A stretch of 64,000 bases of DNA from Archangium lansingense. Its GTDB lineage: Bacteria; Myxococcota; Myxococcia; Myxococcales; Myxococcaceae. The notes beneath the pieces were generated by a model. The model was not told the origin of the DNA. It made no database searches and saw only the letters and a list, made by a program, of their open reading frames with translations. The DNA lies in contig NZ_JAPNKA010000001.1 of the NCBI RefSeq assembly GCF_026626635.1, forward strand, positions 8,680,001 to 8,744,000, in the 5' to 3' direction. The position numbers were made by a program, and so were the translations under genes. Position 1 is the stretch's first letter; each line of letters opens with the position of its first letter. Below are positions 16,095 to 25,700 of the stretch, piece by piece.

Positions 16095-17657
16095 TCACGG
16101 ACGGACATCCTCCGGTGCGGGCCCGCGAACCACTCGGAGGCGCAGGTTCGTCGCCGGCAGGCGTACCTCCCCCCGGGCGCCCTGGAACCGCTCATCCGGC
16201 GAGAGCTCGTATGCGTAGCGGCCTGGCGCCAGCCCGTCTACCTCGAAGCTCCCATCCTCGGCCGTGGTGGTGCTGCCCCCAGCCCGGACGGCACCGCCAC
16301 GCCCATCGAGCGGGGACAGGACGATGCGGACCCCCCCAACCCCCCGCCCTCCCGGCTCCACGATTCGCCCACGCGCGGGGGCTGCCGGCGGGAGGGTGAA
16401 GTCGGCCGGGAGCGAGGCGCCCGGGCTCAGCTCCCCTGCCAGGGGCTCGAGCGGGGAAATGTGCCCTCGGGCCTTGACGGAGAGCTTCACCTGGCCCTGT
16501 TCCACGCACTCGAAGCGGAAGCGCCCCTCCACGGAGGTGGTGGCAAGCGTCCGCCGCCAGAGACCCTCGCGGCCGAGGAGCAGCTCCACCTCCGCCCCAG
16601 AGAGGGAGTCCCCGTTGGGACGCGAGACTCGCCCGGCCACCTCACTACAGGGAACCAGGGAGAGCCGAACGTCCGTAACGTCCCGATCCTCGGGGAGGTG
16701 GGCTGTCACCGTCGCGAGTTCCCGCCCCTCGCGAACCACCAGTGAGTAGGAGCCGGGCGGGAGGCCCGTCATGTGGAAACGCCCTTCCTCTCGGGTCTGC
16801 GTGAGCCCCTGATATCTCTCCCCCTCGAGCCGGACGCGGAGGCCCGCCTCGCCCTCTCTGCCCGCTCGGAGCACCTGGCCCGAGAGGCTCCGGGGCACAT
16901 GCAGGCGAAGGGAAGTGCCGTCTCCGTCCACCGGGCCCGCCTCCGCGAGGCGACCGAGAAATGAGGCGACCGCGTGGTACTCGCCCGTTGGCACCTGGGG
17001 AAAGAGGACCTCTCCCCCAGCATCCGAGACCGCCAGGAAGGCCTGGCCTCCGACCCGGGGAAGCAGCGCGACCTGGGCATCGGGAAGGGGCCGCCCCGAG
17101 CTCCCATCCTCCACGGACACCCGGATACTCCTGCCCGCTTCCAGCGGAACCCGGGCCACGTTGGCTCCAGCGGGAACAGCGGCCACGAAGGCAGTCCCCT
17201 TGGGACCCACTGCCCAGAGGTCATAGGTGGAGGCCCGGAGGTGGTTGAACTCGAACCAGCCATCGGCCCCGCTCACCGTCCGGGCCAGGGGCGCCTTGCG
17301 GCCGAGCCAGTCCGCGGTCTGCGCCAGCTCTCCCTTCATCGCGCCGCACCCCGGGTCGAGGATCGTCATCCCGGGAGTTCCGGAGGAGCAGGTGCGTGCG
17401 GAGAGCGGCACATCGGCATGGGGGACAGCACTCACCGTCACGCCGCCCACGGGCTTGCCTTCCCAGGTCACCACGCCCCGGAGGATAAGGGGCCCGCTGG
17501 GAAGCGGCTCCCGGGGAGCCTCGGCCGTCCGCTGCGAGGCGGTCTCGGCGGGCGGGGGTACACCGGCATCGTGCGCACAGCCCGAAACCCCGAGCGCGAG
17601 GACTCCCACCACCAATGCTGCCAACAGGCGCGACACACCAGGCTCCCGGACGATCAT
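16095..17657 (-). CDS. lipoprotein with repeated carboxypeptidase-regulatory-like domains
   Basis: A 520-residue secreted lipoprotein. The signal peptide ends in the lipobox VSGC around residue 27. The rest is built from about five beta-sandwich repeats of the CarboxypepD_reg type, each with a G-V-V/G-R-V start and a late GRF/GSF...L-PG-Y/R-Y motif, for example GRFHMTGLPPGSYSLVVREG and GSFEVDGLAPGRYAYELSPD. Such repeats are common in myxobacterial envelope lipoproteins and are thought to be structural or adhesive. It has no catalytic residues. It lies upstream of the vWA gene on the same strand, separated by 103 bp, so a functional link is not implied. Confidence 0.88.
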   Translation of the reverse strand: MIVREPGVSRLLAALVVGVLALGVSGCAHDAGVPPPAETASQRTAEAPREPLPSGPLILRGVVTWEGKPVGGVTVSAVPHADVPLSARTCSSGTPGMTILDPGCGAMKGELAQTADWLGRKAPLARTVSGADGWFEFNHLRASTYDLWAVGPKGTAFVAAVPAGANVARVPLEAGRSIRVSVEDGSSGRPLPDAQVALLPRVGGQAFLAVSDAGGEVLFPQVPTGEYHAVASFLGRLAEAGPVDGDGTSLRLHVPRSLSGQVLRAGREGEAGLRVRLEGERYQGLTQTREEGRFHMTGLPPGSYSLVVREGRELATVTAHLPEDRDVTDVRLSLVPCSEVAGRVSRPNGDSLSGAEVELLLGREGLWRRTLATTSVEGRFRFECVEQGQVKLSVKARGHISPLEPLAGELSPGASLPADFTLPPAAPARGRIVEPGGRGVGGVRIVLSPLDGRGGAVRAGGSTTTAEDGSFEVDGLAPGRYAYELSPDERFQGARGEVRLPATNLRLRVVRGPAPEDVRP

Positions 17658-17790
17658 GAGACGGCGCGGACTCTACCCTGCTCCCTCCCCTCCGTGCGTG
17701 CAGGAGCCCTCACTCGCGGAGCGGAGCGCCGTCCCTGTGGAGGAGTGACCGGGGCGTGACGGCCAGAGCGGTCCCTCGCGTCCGTACCGG

Positions 17791-18234
17791 TCACCCGGGA
17801 TGCGGGCCGAAGTGGAGGCGGATGCGTCCGGCGGCATCGCTGAGACCGGCCTCCTCCAGCCGGGTGGCGGCCCACCGCAGCCCCTCGGCCACGTCCTGGA
17901 CGACGACGTACGGATTGGGCAGGGGCCTGAAGTGCAGGATGGCGCTCAGCGCCAGCCGGAGGAAGGGCGAGGTGATGACGAGGGCGCAGCCGAGAAGCTG
18001 CTCGCGCATGAGCGCCTCGTGCTCCAGCAACCACTCGGCCTGACGCTGGCGCTGCACCACCGTGGGCACGACGAGCACGCCCATGTCGAGGACGCTGACG
18101 TACAGGTCTCCGCGCCGGAGATAGGCCAACCCTCGGGACAGGTATTCCTCGTACTGCGTGTCCGACACCACTCCCTGGAACCGCGAGATGAGCAGCGGCC
18201 AGAGAGAGTCATCGAAGGTGATGGAAGCGCCCAT
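17791..18234 (-). CDS. small hypothetical protein (STAS-like size, unknown function)
   Basis: A 147-residue cytoplasmic protein, MGASITFDDSLWPLLISRFQ at the N-terminus. A central alternating hydrophobic strand (DLYVSVLDMGVLVVPTVVQR) followed by helices and LVITSPFLRLALSAILHF gives the look of a STAS or similar alpha/beta fold as seen in many myxobacterial orphans, but no motif fixes the family. The start at 18234 was chosen because GGGAGGAGG lies just before it; an ATG six codons earlier would put that ribosome site inside the gene. It is transcribed divergently from the spermidine-synthase-like gene. Confidence 0.7.
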   Translation of the reverse strand: MGASITFDDSLWPLLISRFQGVVSDTQYEEYLSRGLAYLRRGDLYVSVLDMGVLVVPTVVQRQRQAEWLLEHEALMREQLLGCALVITSPFLRLALSAILHFRPLPNPYVVVQDVAEGLRWAATRLEEAGLSDAAGRIRLHFGPHPG

Positions 18235-18354
18235 GCCTCCTCCCGAGGACAAGGCTGCCCGGTTGCGGACGGGCAGGCGCGAAGCTCTCGCACGAGTTGC
18301 CGAGTCGTGCTACCGATTTCCACTCCAACGCCTCTGGCAGGAGAACAAGCAGGC

Positions 18355-19146
18355 GTGAGCGTCTCGGAAACAGTGATCTATGAGGCCGACTCGCCCTTCG
18401 GGCGCGTGTACGTGGTGGACGTGGGCGACCAGCGCACGCTCCGCTTCGATAGCCCCGAGGGCACACTCCAGAGCGCCATCCTCAAGAGCGATCCCCTGGC
18501 CGTCCCCACCAGCTACGTGCGAGTGGCCACCGCCGGGCTCGCGCTCACCGAGGGCCGCGCCCGCGTGCTGGTGGTGGGCCTGGGCGGGGGTGCGTTTCCC
18601 ATGCTGCTGCACCGGCTGCTGCCCCACCGCTCGCGGGTGGACGTGGTGGAAATCAACCCCGTGGTCGTCGACGTGGCCCGGCGCTTCTTCGGTGTCCGCG
18701 AGGATGCCCGGCTCCACATCTCGGTGGAGGACGGGGCCGACTTCATGGCGCGGCAGGGGCCCCGCTACGATCTCATCCTCCTGGATGCCTTCTGGGACCA
18801 TGGGACGCCGGACCACCTGAAGGAGTCGCTCTTCTTCCAGGACGTCCGGCGCAGGCTGGAGCCCGGAGGCGTCGCGGTGCTCAACCTCGCGCTCGAGGAG
18901 CAGTGGAGCGTGGAGTCGCGAATCCAGACCTTCGCCCGGGCCTTCGAGGACTGCGCGATGCTGCGCGGCGCCTCCCGGTACAGCAACCTCATCCTGGTGG
19001 GCACCCAGGTGCCGTTACCCCCCGACGCCCTCTTCTGGCAGCAGCTCTGGCGGCTCGCACGCGAGCTGGACTTCCCCGTGCTGATGGAGAGCGTGATGAC
19101 CTTTGAGCGGGTGACGGACAGATGGACGACCCGGTCTGGTCAGTAG
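18355..19146 (+). CDS. spermidine synthase-fold methyltransferase-like protein
   Basis: A 263-residue protein of the spermidine synthase/Rossmann methyltransferase fold. The nucleotide-binding glycine loop is VLVVGLGGGAFPMLLH, the acidic end of strand 2 is DVVEINPVVVDVA, and the active-site-like block is YDLILLDAFWDHGTP. Bacterial members of this type often lack true polyamine synthase activity; the full set of polyamine-binding residues is not evident. The GTG at 18355 follows AGGAGAACAAGCAGGC; the longer in-frame reading upstream overlaps the divergent gene and has no family similarity. Its stop overlaps by 7 bp the stop of the convergent lipoprotein gene. Confidence 0.85.
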   Translation: MSVSETVIYEADSPFGRVYVVDVGDQRTLRFDSPEGTLQSAILKSDPLAVPTSYVRVATAGLALTEGRARVLVVGLGGGAFPMLLHRLLPHRSRVDVVEINPVVVDVARRFFGVREDARLHISVEDGADFMARQGPRYDLILLDAFWDHGTPDHLKESLFFQDVRRRLEPGGVAVLNLALEEQWSVESRIQTFARAFEDCAMLRGASRYSNLILVGTQVPLPPDALFWQQLWRLARELDFPVLMESVMTFERVTDRWTTRSGQ

Positions 19147-20321
19147 AGACCGACAACGGTCTCGGCGCTGAGCTCTGGCAGATCGCTCTTTCCTCGCAGG
19201 AAGATCTTCCCCCACGTCCAGGAACTCTTCGGCTTCAACGCCGAGGTAGCGATGAGCGTCTCCTGCTTTCCGTCGCGATCCGTATCGGAGATGACGATGG
19301 TGCCGCCCACGAATTCCTCGCCCTTGAAGGAACCACTCGTCATGTGGAGGAAGTAAGGAATCTCGAACTTCACCTCATATCCATCCAACATCAGCATGTA
19401 CTCGCCCCGCAGCTGATGCTTCGAAGCAGGTGACTCCGCGGACACGAGCCAGATCTCTTCGTTTTCGTAGAAATACACCAAGTGCTGCCCCCCGCCTTTT
19501 GGCAGCCCCCAGAGTTCGACGTGGTCCGTGTGGATGTCTTTACCAAAGAGGACGAAATCGTCGCGCACCTTCAACTTGAAATGAATCTTCTCCGCATCCC
19601 AGCGCATCATCAACTGGACTGACAGGTCGCTGTCGTCCTTGAGGTTCTTCGCCCCATATACCGGCACGAAATCACGGAAGGCCAGCTGCTCGTCGAAACT
19701 GTTGCCGGCAACGAGCAGGGGCGCTTTGACGTCCGGAGGGGAGTTGCCTGAAGAATTCTTGGTGACTGTCTTCCCAACGAAGTCGACCATCTGCTCCGTG
19801 AACTTGTCTGGCGTACCGTCCAGCAAGTCCTTGGTATCCTGCCGTGACGTCCAGCGCTCGACCCGGAATGCCCCTTCCCTGAATTCCACGTCCAGGGAAT
19901 ATGTCGTCCTGATGAGTTCATGACCGGTCCTGGTGGCAAGCTCGCTCTCGGACACGACCGTCAACACGGTCTGTTGCCTGGGCTGCTCGTAGACCAGGTC
20001 AACACGCTTCTCCTGGTCACCGAAGGGTTTCGAGAGCAGGAGCTTCCCGTCTTGGCGAGTACCCAGATACCACCGTCCGGCCTTGTCACGCGCCAACGCG
20101 AGTCCCTGCGCCTCGAGTTCTTTCTTGATCTCGAGACCCTCGTCAGCAGACGGCGTTCCAGCTTGCGCCTTGCCGCTCGTGGTCTGCCCCACGCCCTTGC
20201 CGCTCGCGGTCTGCCCCGCGTCCTTGCCGCTCGCGAGGGAGGAGGCTGGCGTCCCCGCTTCACTGGTGCAGCTCAAGAGAAACATCACCAAAAAAGCTAC
20301 GTGCCTGCGGGAGCGTTCCAT
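19140..20321 (-). CDS. lipoprotein at the end of a peptidoglycan-hydrolase operon (possible immunity protein)
   Basis: A 393-residue lipoprotein: MERSRRHVAFLVMFLLSC is a short, basic signal peptide with a lipobox. A Gly/Thr/Ala-rich linker with a 9-residue repeat (SGKDAGQTA / SGKGVGQTT / SGKAQAGTP) follows, then two beta-rich regions; the second (DLSVQLMMRWDAEKIHFKL, DHVELWG) resembles carbohydrate-binding CBM9-like or DOMON folds, tentatively. Its start lies 25 bp inside the end of the N-acetylmuramidase gene, so production is coupled to that enzyme. Periplasmic lipoproteins directly after cell-wall-degrading effectors are often immunity proteins; a substrate-binding accessory role is equally possible. 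Confidence 0.75.
   Translation of the reverse strand: MERSRRHVAFLVMFLLSCTSEAGTPASSLASGKDAGQTASGKGVGQTTSGKAQAGTPSADEGLEIKKELEAQGLALARDKAGRWYLGTRQDGKLLLSKPFGDQEKRVDLVYEQPRQQTVLTVVSESELATRTGHELIRTTYSLDVEFREGAFRVERWTSRQDTKDLLDGTPDKFTEQMVDFVGKTVTKNSSGNSPPDVKAPLLVAGNSFDEQLAFRDFVPVYGAKNLKDDSDLSVQLMMRWDAEKIHFKLKVRDDFVLFGKDIHTDHVELWGLPKGGGQHLVYFYENEEIWLVSAESPASKHQLRGEYMLMLDGYEVKFEIPYFLHMTSGSFKGEEFVGGTIVISDTDRDGKQETLIATSALKPKSSWTWGKIFLRGKSDLPELSAETVVGLY
20168..20237. repeat. 27-bp minisatellite inside the lipoprotein gene
   Basis: CCTTGCCGCTCG recurs at 20168, 20195 and 20222, giving a 27-bp period and about 2.5 copies, with few differences between units. It encodes the 9-residue repeat of the linker after the lipid anchor. 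Whole-codon periodicity means copy-number change would alter only linker length. Confidence 0.85.
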
Positions 20322-22774
20322 ATCGCTTTGACCTCGTGAAAGTTCTGGAACATCAGGTTGTGGTAACCCTTTTCCGCGTAACTCGAGCCATTATAGGCAT
20401 GCGCCAAGGCCCGGCAGTCTTGTGCGCTTTCCACATCAAGAAGACGCAGCACCTCAACTGGGGTTGAGATGTCATAATCGTTGAAACGCACACATGGGGG
20501 GTCGGGCCGAATGCCCGCCGCGTTCTTTGGCCTGATCAAGAGGTTGAGGACCATGCGCACCTGGTCTGCCTCGTCCGCCATGAGCAGTTGCCGTGGATGT
20601 GTGGGCGTGACGAGGGTGCCATCGCGTCCCTTGACCTTGGCGGTAACGATATTGAAGCCCATGAGCTGTCCGAGACCGTAGCTCGTGCAGAGCATGCGAG
20701 CCTCCTTGAAGCCCTCCGCGCTCAACCGATTCGCGGGCTCATCCAAATACGCCTGGGCTGCTTGAGCGCGCTCCGCTGTACTCCAGTCGCGCCCAGAAGC
20801 GAGTTTCAAGTAGTAGCTCCGGAACAAATGGTGCTCGAACTTCGGGACCGGCAGGCCATTCGTCTCGGTTTTGATCACCGCGGCGACCCAAATGGGGTTC
20901 AGGTTCAGATCGGAGTAGTCGTCTTGCAGCAGCCTGAGGATTCCCTCCTTGTAACGGCTGACGATGTCCCGGGTACTTGGGTACCTTCTCTGGTCGAGCA
21001 GATCCAGGTTGGTGATCGCCGCGTCTGGGCTCCCGAGGTAGATCTCCTTCCGTTGCGTCAACCCCTGGATGGCATTCAAGAGGCCCGCCAAACCGCGGCT
21101 GCGGATGGGAACGGTGGGGAACAAACTGAGAACATCCGGGGTCACCGGCGCGCCATTCCTCCCGTCGTAGGACGAGTGGAAGACCAGGGTGGACTCGGAG
21201 ATGGGATTGCCGGCGTCATCCAGCAGGTCCTCTGGCGCCCACTCCCGGAGCATCAGGGCCACGCCGTTGCTCATATGCTCATCGTAGCCGCCCGAGGTCT
21301 TGTAGGAACCCGTGGCCCCCACTCCGCCCACCCCGAAAGTCGGGAACCCGGTGTACACCAGGGCGCGCTTGAGGGTCCTGACCAGCCTCAAGTCCGCTTC
21401 ATCCTTGGTGACCTGCAAGTCGCCACGCAGGATCTTCTTGAGCTTGTCGTGAACTTCCGCATCCACCTGGCCATTCAGGTAGAGCACCCGCTTGACGGTC
21501 GCATCCTCGAGGAGTTGTGCCGGCGTCTTGCGGAACCTGCTGACCTCGGTCGAGCAGATCCACCGTCCCTGATTCCCGTAGGCGATGTCCATCGCCGCAT
21601 CGTCGAAGCAGATGAAGGTGCTCGCGTCGAAAGCGAGCCAGGCCGACAGAGGCATCCCGCTTCCTCCGGGAGCACTGAGCTCCGAGAAGGACAGGATCGC
21701 GAACGACTTCTCGGGGTTGTAGTGCGCATTCGCCAGCCAGGGAACCAGCTCGATCTTGAACCGGCCACCGGGCTCGAGCCTCCCCGTGACGCGCCTGAGC
21801 GCTCCAGCAGCCGGAGCGCCGACCATGTCGTGGGTCACGAGCGCCACCTGGAGCTCGACCCCCACTCCCTCCACGAAGTTCTCGATCTGGCCCTGGGCGT
21901 AGATGGTGTCCAACCATAGGCTCTGATCGCGCGTGAGGCTGAAGCTCGTCAGTTTGGGACGTGGAATCGGCTTGAGGAGCGCCGAGTCCTGTTTGATCAC
22001 GGTGAACGTCCTGCCTCCATCGCTCGAGCCCTCGAAGACGTAGGTGTACTCGTAGTCACCGGCCTCCGCCGCCTGGCAGTAACACATGCGAGTCCTGGCA
22101 CTGTCCTGGAACCCGATATACCAGGCCCATTCAGCCTGGTTGCCACGGGTCCACTGGAAGGCCGCCAACTCGTTCCCACCCGGGCCAACCGTCTGGGCCT
22201 CGCCTTCATCGTTCTCGACAATCCGCACCTGCAGAATCGCCGCGTCGAAGATCCGGCCGTAGCTCGCCGCGAAGGTCACCTTGCTTCCGAATCGCAGGGA
22301 ACCGCCGGGTGTCGTGACCCTCAAGTCGAGGGGGTTGTTGAAACGCAGCGCACCCGGGGCCAGTTCCGCTGCCGGGGCATGGGGGAACCGAGGGGCGATG
22401 CGGTACCCGAGCGCGCCAGCACCGAAGAGCTTCTGCTTGAGCAAGTCGACCTTGGGAGCACGCCCCCCCACCTCGACATGGAAGCGGGTTCTCGAATCGA
22501 ACTTGATGACCGCGTCGGCCACCGGGAAGGCCTCCGGTTCCATGGCACCAGCCTTCAGGACCAACCAGGTGAGCTGGCAAGGGAGATCCCCCGAGGGGAA
22601 GTTCTTGCACGTCCCCTGGATGGGGACTTCGACCTCGAGTCCCCCCGGACTCTGCAGGGCCTGGATGGTGCCTGGCTGCGGCGCATCCAGCGTCAGGGTC
22701 GTCCTGGGAACCAGCGTGAACTCGAACTGGCCGGACGTGCCGACCTGTACACGTGTCAGACGGCTCTCATCCAT
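20297..22774 (-). CDS. large protein with C-terminal N-acetylmuramidase domain
   Basis: An 825-residue protein without a signal peptide. The C-terminal 200 residues match the N-acetylmuramidase (DUF3380) family: WVAAVIKTETNGLPVPKFE with the catalytic-type Glu, FEHHLFRSYY, SYGLGQLMGFN, and AHAYNGSSYAEKGYHNLM. These enzymes cleave the glycan strand and are best known from phage endolysins. The first 600 residues are beta-rich with several Ig-like stretches and no recognised enzyme. GAGGAGG overlaps the stop of the preceding gene, 12 bp upstream, so the protein is made together with the M15/M23-like protein. Absence of an export signal suggests delivery by a secretion or injection machine, or release by lysis; this is inference. 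Confidence 0.85.
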   Translation of the reverse strand: MDESRLTRVQVGTSGQFEFTLVPRTTLTLDAPQPGTIQALQSPGGLEVEVPIQGTCKNFPSGDLPCQLTWLVLKAGAMEPEAFPVADAVIKFDSRTRFHVEVGGRAPKVDLLKQKLFGAGALGYRIAPRFPHAPAAELAPGALRFNNPLDLRVTTPGGSLRFGSKVTFAASYGRIFDAAILQVRIVENDEGEAQTVGPGGNELAAFQWTRGNQAEWAWYIGFQDSARTRMCYCQAAEAGDYEYTYVFEGSSDGGRTFTVIKQDSALLKPIPRPKLTSFSLTRDQSLWLDTIYAQGQIENFVEGVGVELQVALVTHDMVGAPAAGALRRVTGRLEPGGRFKIELVPWLANAHYNPEKSFAILSFSELSAPGGSGMPLSAWLAFDASTFICFDDAAMDIAYGNQGRWICSTEVSRFRKTPAQLLEDATVKRVLYLNGQVDAEVHDKLKKILRGDLQVTKDEADLRLVRTLKRALVYTGFPTFGVGGVGATGSYKTSGGYDEHMSNGVALMLREWAPEDLLDDAGNPISESTLVFHSSYDGRNGAPVTPDVLSLFPTVPIRSRGLAGLLNAIQGLTQRKEIYLGSPDAAITNLDLLDQRRYPSTRDIVSRYKEGILRLLQDDYSDLNLNPIWVAAVIKTETNGLPVPKFEHHLFRSYYLKLASGRDWSTAERAQAAQAYLDEPANRLSAEGFKEARMLCTSYGLGQLMGFNIVTAKVKGRDGTLVTPTHPRQLLMADEADQVRMVLNLLIRPKNAAGIRPDPPCVRFNDYDISTPVEVLRLLDVESAQDCRALAHAYNGSSYAEKGYHNLMFQNFHEVKAIWNAPAGT

Positions 22775-22786
22775 GGAAGGACCTCC

Positions 22787-25700
22787 TCAGTGCGCTGACG
22801 TCGTCTCTGGAGCATCGACGGTGACCGGGTTGAACTCGACCGTGAGCTCGCCGATGGCAACGCCACTGACCATGCCGTTCCCGAAAACACGGCGCCAGGT
22901 GAAACGCCGGGGTCTGCCATCGGCCACGCGCTCGCGATTGAATTGGACGCCGAAATTGCCGTGATCGTCACACGTGCCCTGCCCCTGAGTCGAGCTCTGC
23001 CGGTCGTACCTGAGGTTGCGCTCCAGCCGGGTATCCCGCGGCTCGCCCGCGGCATCGGTGAAGCGGCATTCCAGTACGAGGTCGCGATCAGGGCCCACGC
23101 AGTTCGCGCGGCCCACGAGGCGGTAGACCCGCCCGCCAACCAGCACCGGCGCCTCGAGAGACTCGAGTTTCGGGGTGAGATTGACGGTGATGGGTGCTAC
23201 CTGCAGACGGTGATCGAGGGCTTCCGGTTTCTTGAGGTCGAAGCCGATGGTGACCGTCTGCCCGGCCAGACGCTGGCCCGCGGCGGCGGTCGTCAATTTC
23301 CACTTCCCCTGCAGGATGCGCCGACCGGCTCCGGCAGCGCGCAGGACCGCGGTGGACTCGAGGCGTTGCGCCCCCGCCTGGATGAAGAGAAAGGGTTTCG
23401 CGTTGGTCCACATCTCTGGATTGCCACGCAACTCAAGCTCGGCGCAAAGCTCGTCATCCGGGAGCATCTTCGTCGTGATCTCCCCCGCGCCCATCTTGAA
23501 CAGCGGCCCGAGCAATGAAGGGGACTCGACTTCCAGGAAGCCGTCCTCCCCCCCACAGCGTCCCGCGAACTCCGTGCGATTGAACCCGACGAAGCCCTGG
23601 CGAGACGCCCTGTCCTCCTCGCTCAACCAGAGATGCCCGCCCGTGGGGATGAAGAGCACGGGCTTCGCGTAGACGGCCCTGCCGTCCTGGACGGTCATCC
23701 CCTCCAGGAGCTGCGCGAAGACGGCCTTCGGATCGAAGTCGAAGGTCAGGGTGCCGGAACCATCAGAGGGTGTGTATTTGATCTCGATGTCGTAGTTCGG
23801 GGCTTCGCCCATCGTCTCACTGAAGCTCGAGTCCTCCGCGAGCCTGTCGAGGGCAGCCCGGTAGGCGTTGGCGGCCACGGGAGTTGCCCTCCCAGTCGCC
23901 ACGGGGACAGGGCGAACCACGAGGGAGAGGCCATCATGAGCCACGCTCCGGACCTGAAGCCTGTGGGTGCTACCAGGCACGAGGCCGCGCAGCGTACTCA
24001 GCCGCTCACAGAGCTTGAAGGCGATCTTCTTCGGTGCGGTACCGCGGCCGCCCGGTGGAGGGTCGGTCCTGGCGGCATCGTCGAACTCCTGGAAGGAGAA
24101 GGATGGCACAACGAGCGTTGCCCTGTTGCGCGCCCGGATGACCATGCCCTGCTCATCGATGGTGATTCCGTTGACTTCCCTTCGTGCGGGCGGGACGCGG
24201 GTCGCGGTCACCGGAATGGCGTGGACGGAGACTTCGGGCGCAGCAGTCCCCGGGTTGGGAGCCGCATTCGGCGCGAGCTGCCAGCACTTGAAATACACGA
24301 AGCCCTGCGCACTGACGGGGCAGTTGTTCGTGAAGTCGACGGTCCCCCGGTAGCGCACCGGTGCGTTCCTGGCGACGATGGGCTCCACCTTCAAAGCGGC
24401 CCGTGGGGCGAGCTGTGGCCGAGCGAGCTCCAACTGGACGCGCGGTTCATCTGCCGGTGCGTTCGCCGCCTCGATGGCGGTGGTCCCGTCTCGTTTGAAG
24501 GCCTCGAGCTTCCAACTGCCCCATACGCTCGGTTGGAAGCCAAGCGCCGCGACCCCCTTTTCGTAGGTGGCGGAACCGATCGTGAAGGGCTGCGTCACCC
24601 CGGAACCCGACACGGGACTCAGTTTGAAGACGACCTGCTCGCCACTCCCGTAACCAGTGTGGATCAGAACAGCCCAGGACTTCAGACCCAGGCGGTTGTC
24701 GCCGCTGTAGAGCAGCGTGAGAAGACGCGCGCGTGCCGCATCCTCCCCGTGCAACCACGAGCCAGGCGCCCAGCTCTTGACGAGGGAGAGCTTGTTCTCT
24801 GCCAGGAGCGTGTCGATGAGCCAGAGCGCCGTGACAGGGTGCATGTCGACGAGGTTGCCCTGCGCTGGCAGGCGGCTCGCATCCGGGTTCTGGGCGAAGA
24901 GTGAGCGCTCCTGGCTGCCCGGACCAAGAATGGCAACCTCACCGAAGTCATCTCCGGCGGCCTTCGGCCTGTTCCACCACGTCATCGGCCGCAGCTGCTT
25001 CTTGAGCGTTTCGAGCCGCTGTTGAGCCGTCCGTCCCGCTTCGGGAAACTGCTGCTCCAGAATGCCTTTCTCCTCCAGCTTCTTCAGGAGCTGCTCGAGC
25101 CCCTTGGGGCTCCACTCATTGAGGTGCTGCAGCACGACGTTGCGCCAGCGGTTCGGAACCGCGTCCCAGAACAGGTTGAGGCGGTATTCGGCCTCGTGGC
25201 CGTGATTCCTGTTCTCGTCCAGGAAGAAGTCCTCGGACGAGAGGATCAGGGTGTCTGCCCCGGCTGGAACCTGGACCACGAACTCGAGCGTCGGCCCCCA
25301 ACTGCTGATGGAGATCTCCCCTGGCCGACCAATGGCCTCCCCGTTGCGCTCGAATCGGACCTGGAGCTTGCTCGGCGCGCCCGGCCCCTCGTAGCGGTAG
25401 GTGTTCTTGAGGACGATCTTCGTCGGGAAATAGAAGTGGCTCTTCCTCTGGGGGGACTGCTCGTCCGTCTCCCGGGTGGAGGCATCGTCTCCATCCTGTG
25501 TCGAGAACGATCTGGCCGCGTTCATCACCCGGGTGAGCGCATTCCCATAATTGCGACGGGTGACCACTCCTTCGAAAAGCTGCCGGTCCTCCGGGGGCAG
25601 AGGATCGACAAAGATCTTCTTGAGCTCGTTGCCTTCGGCGGCCGGGTTGTCCGGGATGTCGAGGAAGTTGTCCTCCCGCTCCTCCTTCACCTCGAGGAAC

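Noticed and set aside
15992..16195. 68-codon extension of the vWA protein
   Set aside because: No domain, overlaps the end of the lipoprotein gene; GTG at 15991 has AGAGGGAG at proper spacing.
17800..18354. Long N-terminal extension of the spermidine-synthase-like gene
   Set aside because: This stretch is the complement of a real minus-strand gene and has no family similarity; the GTG at 18355 fits the domain start.
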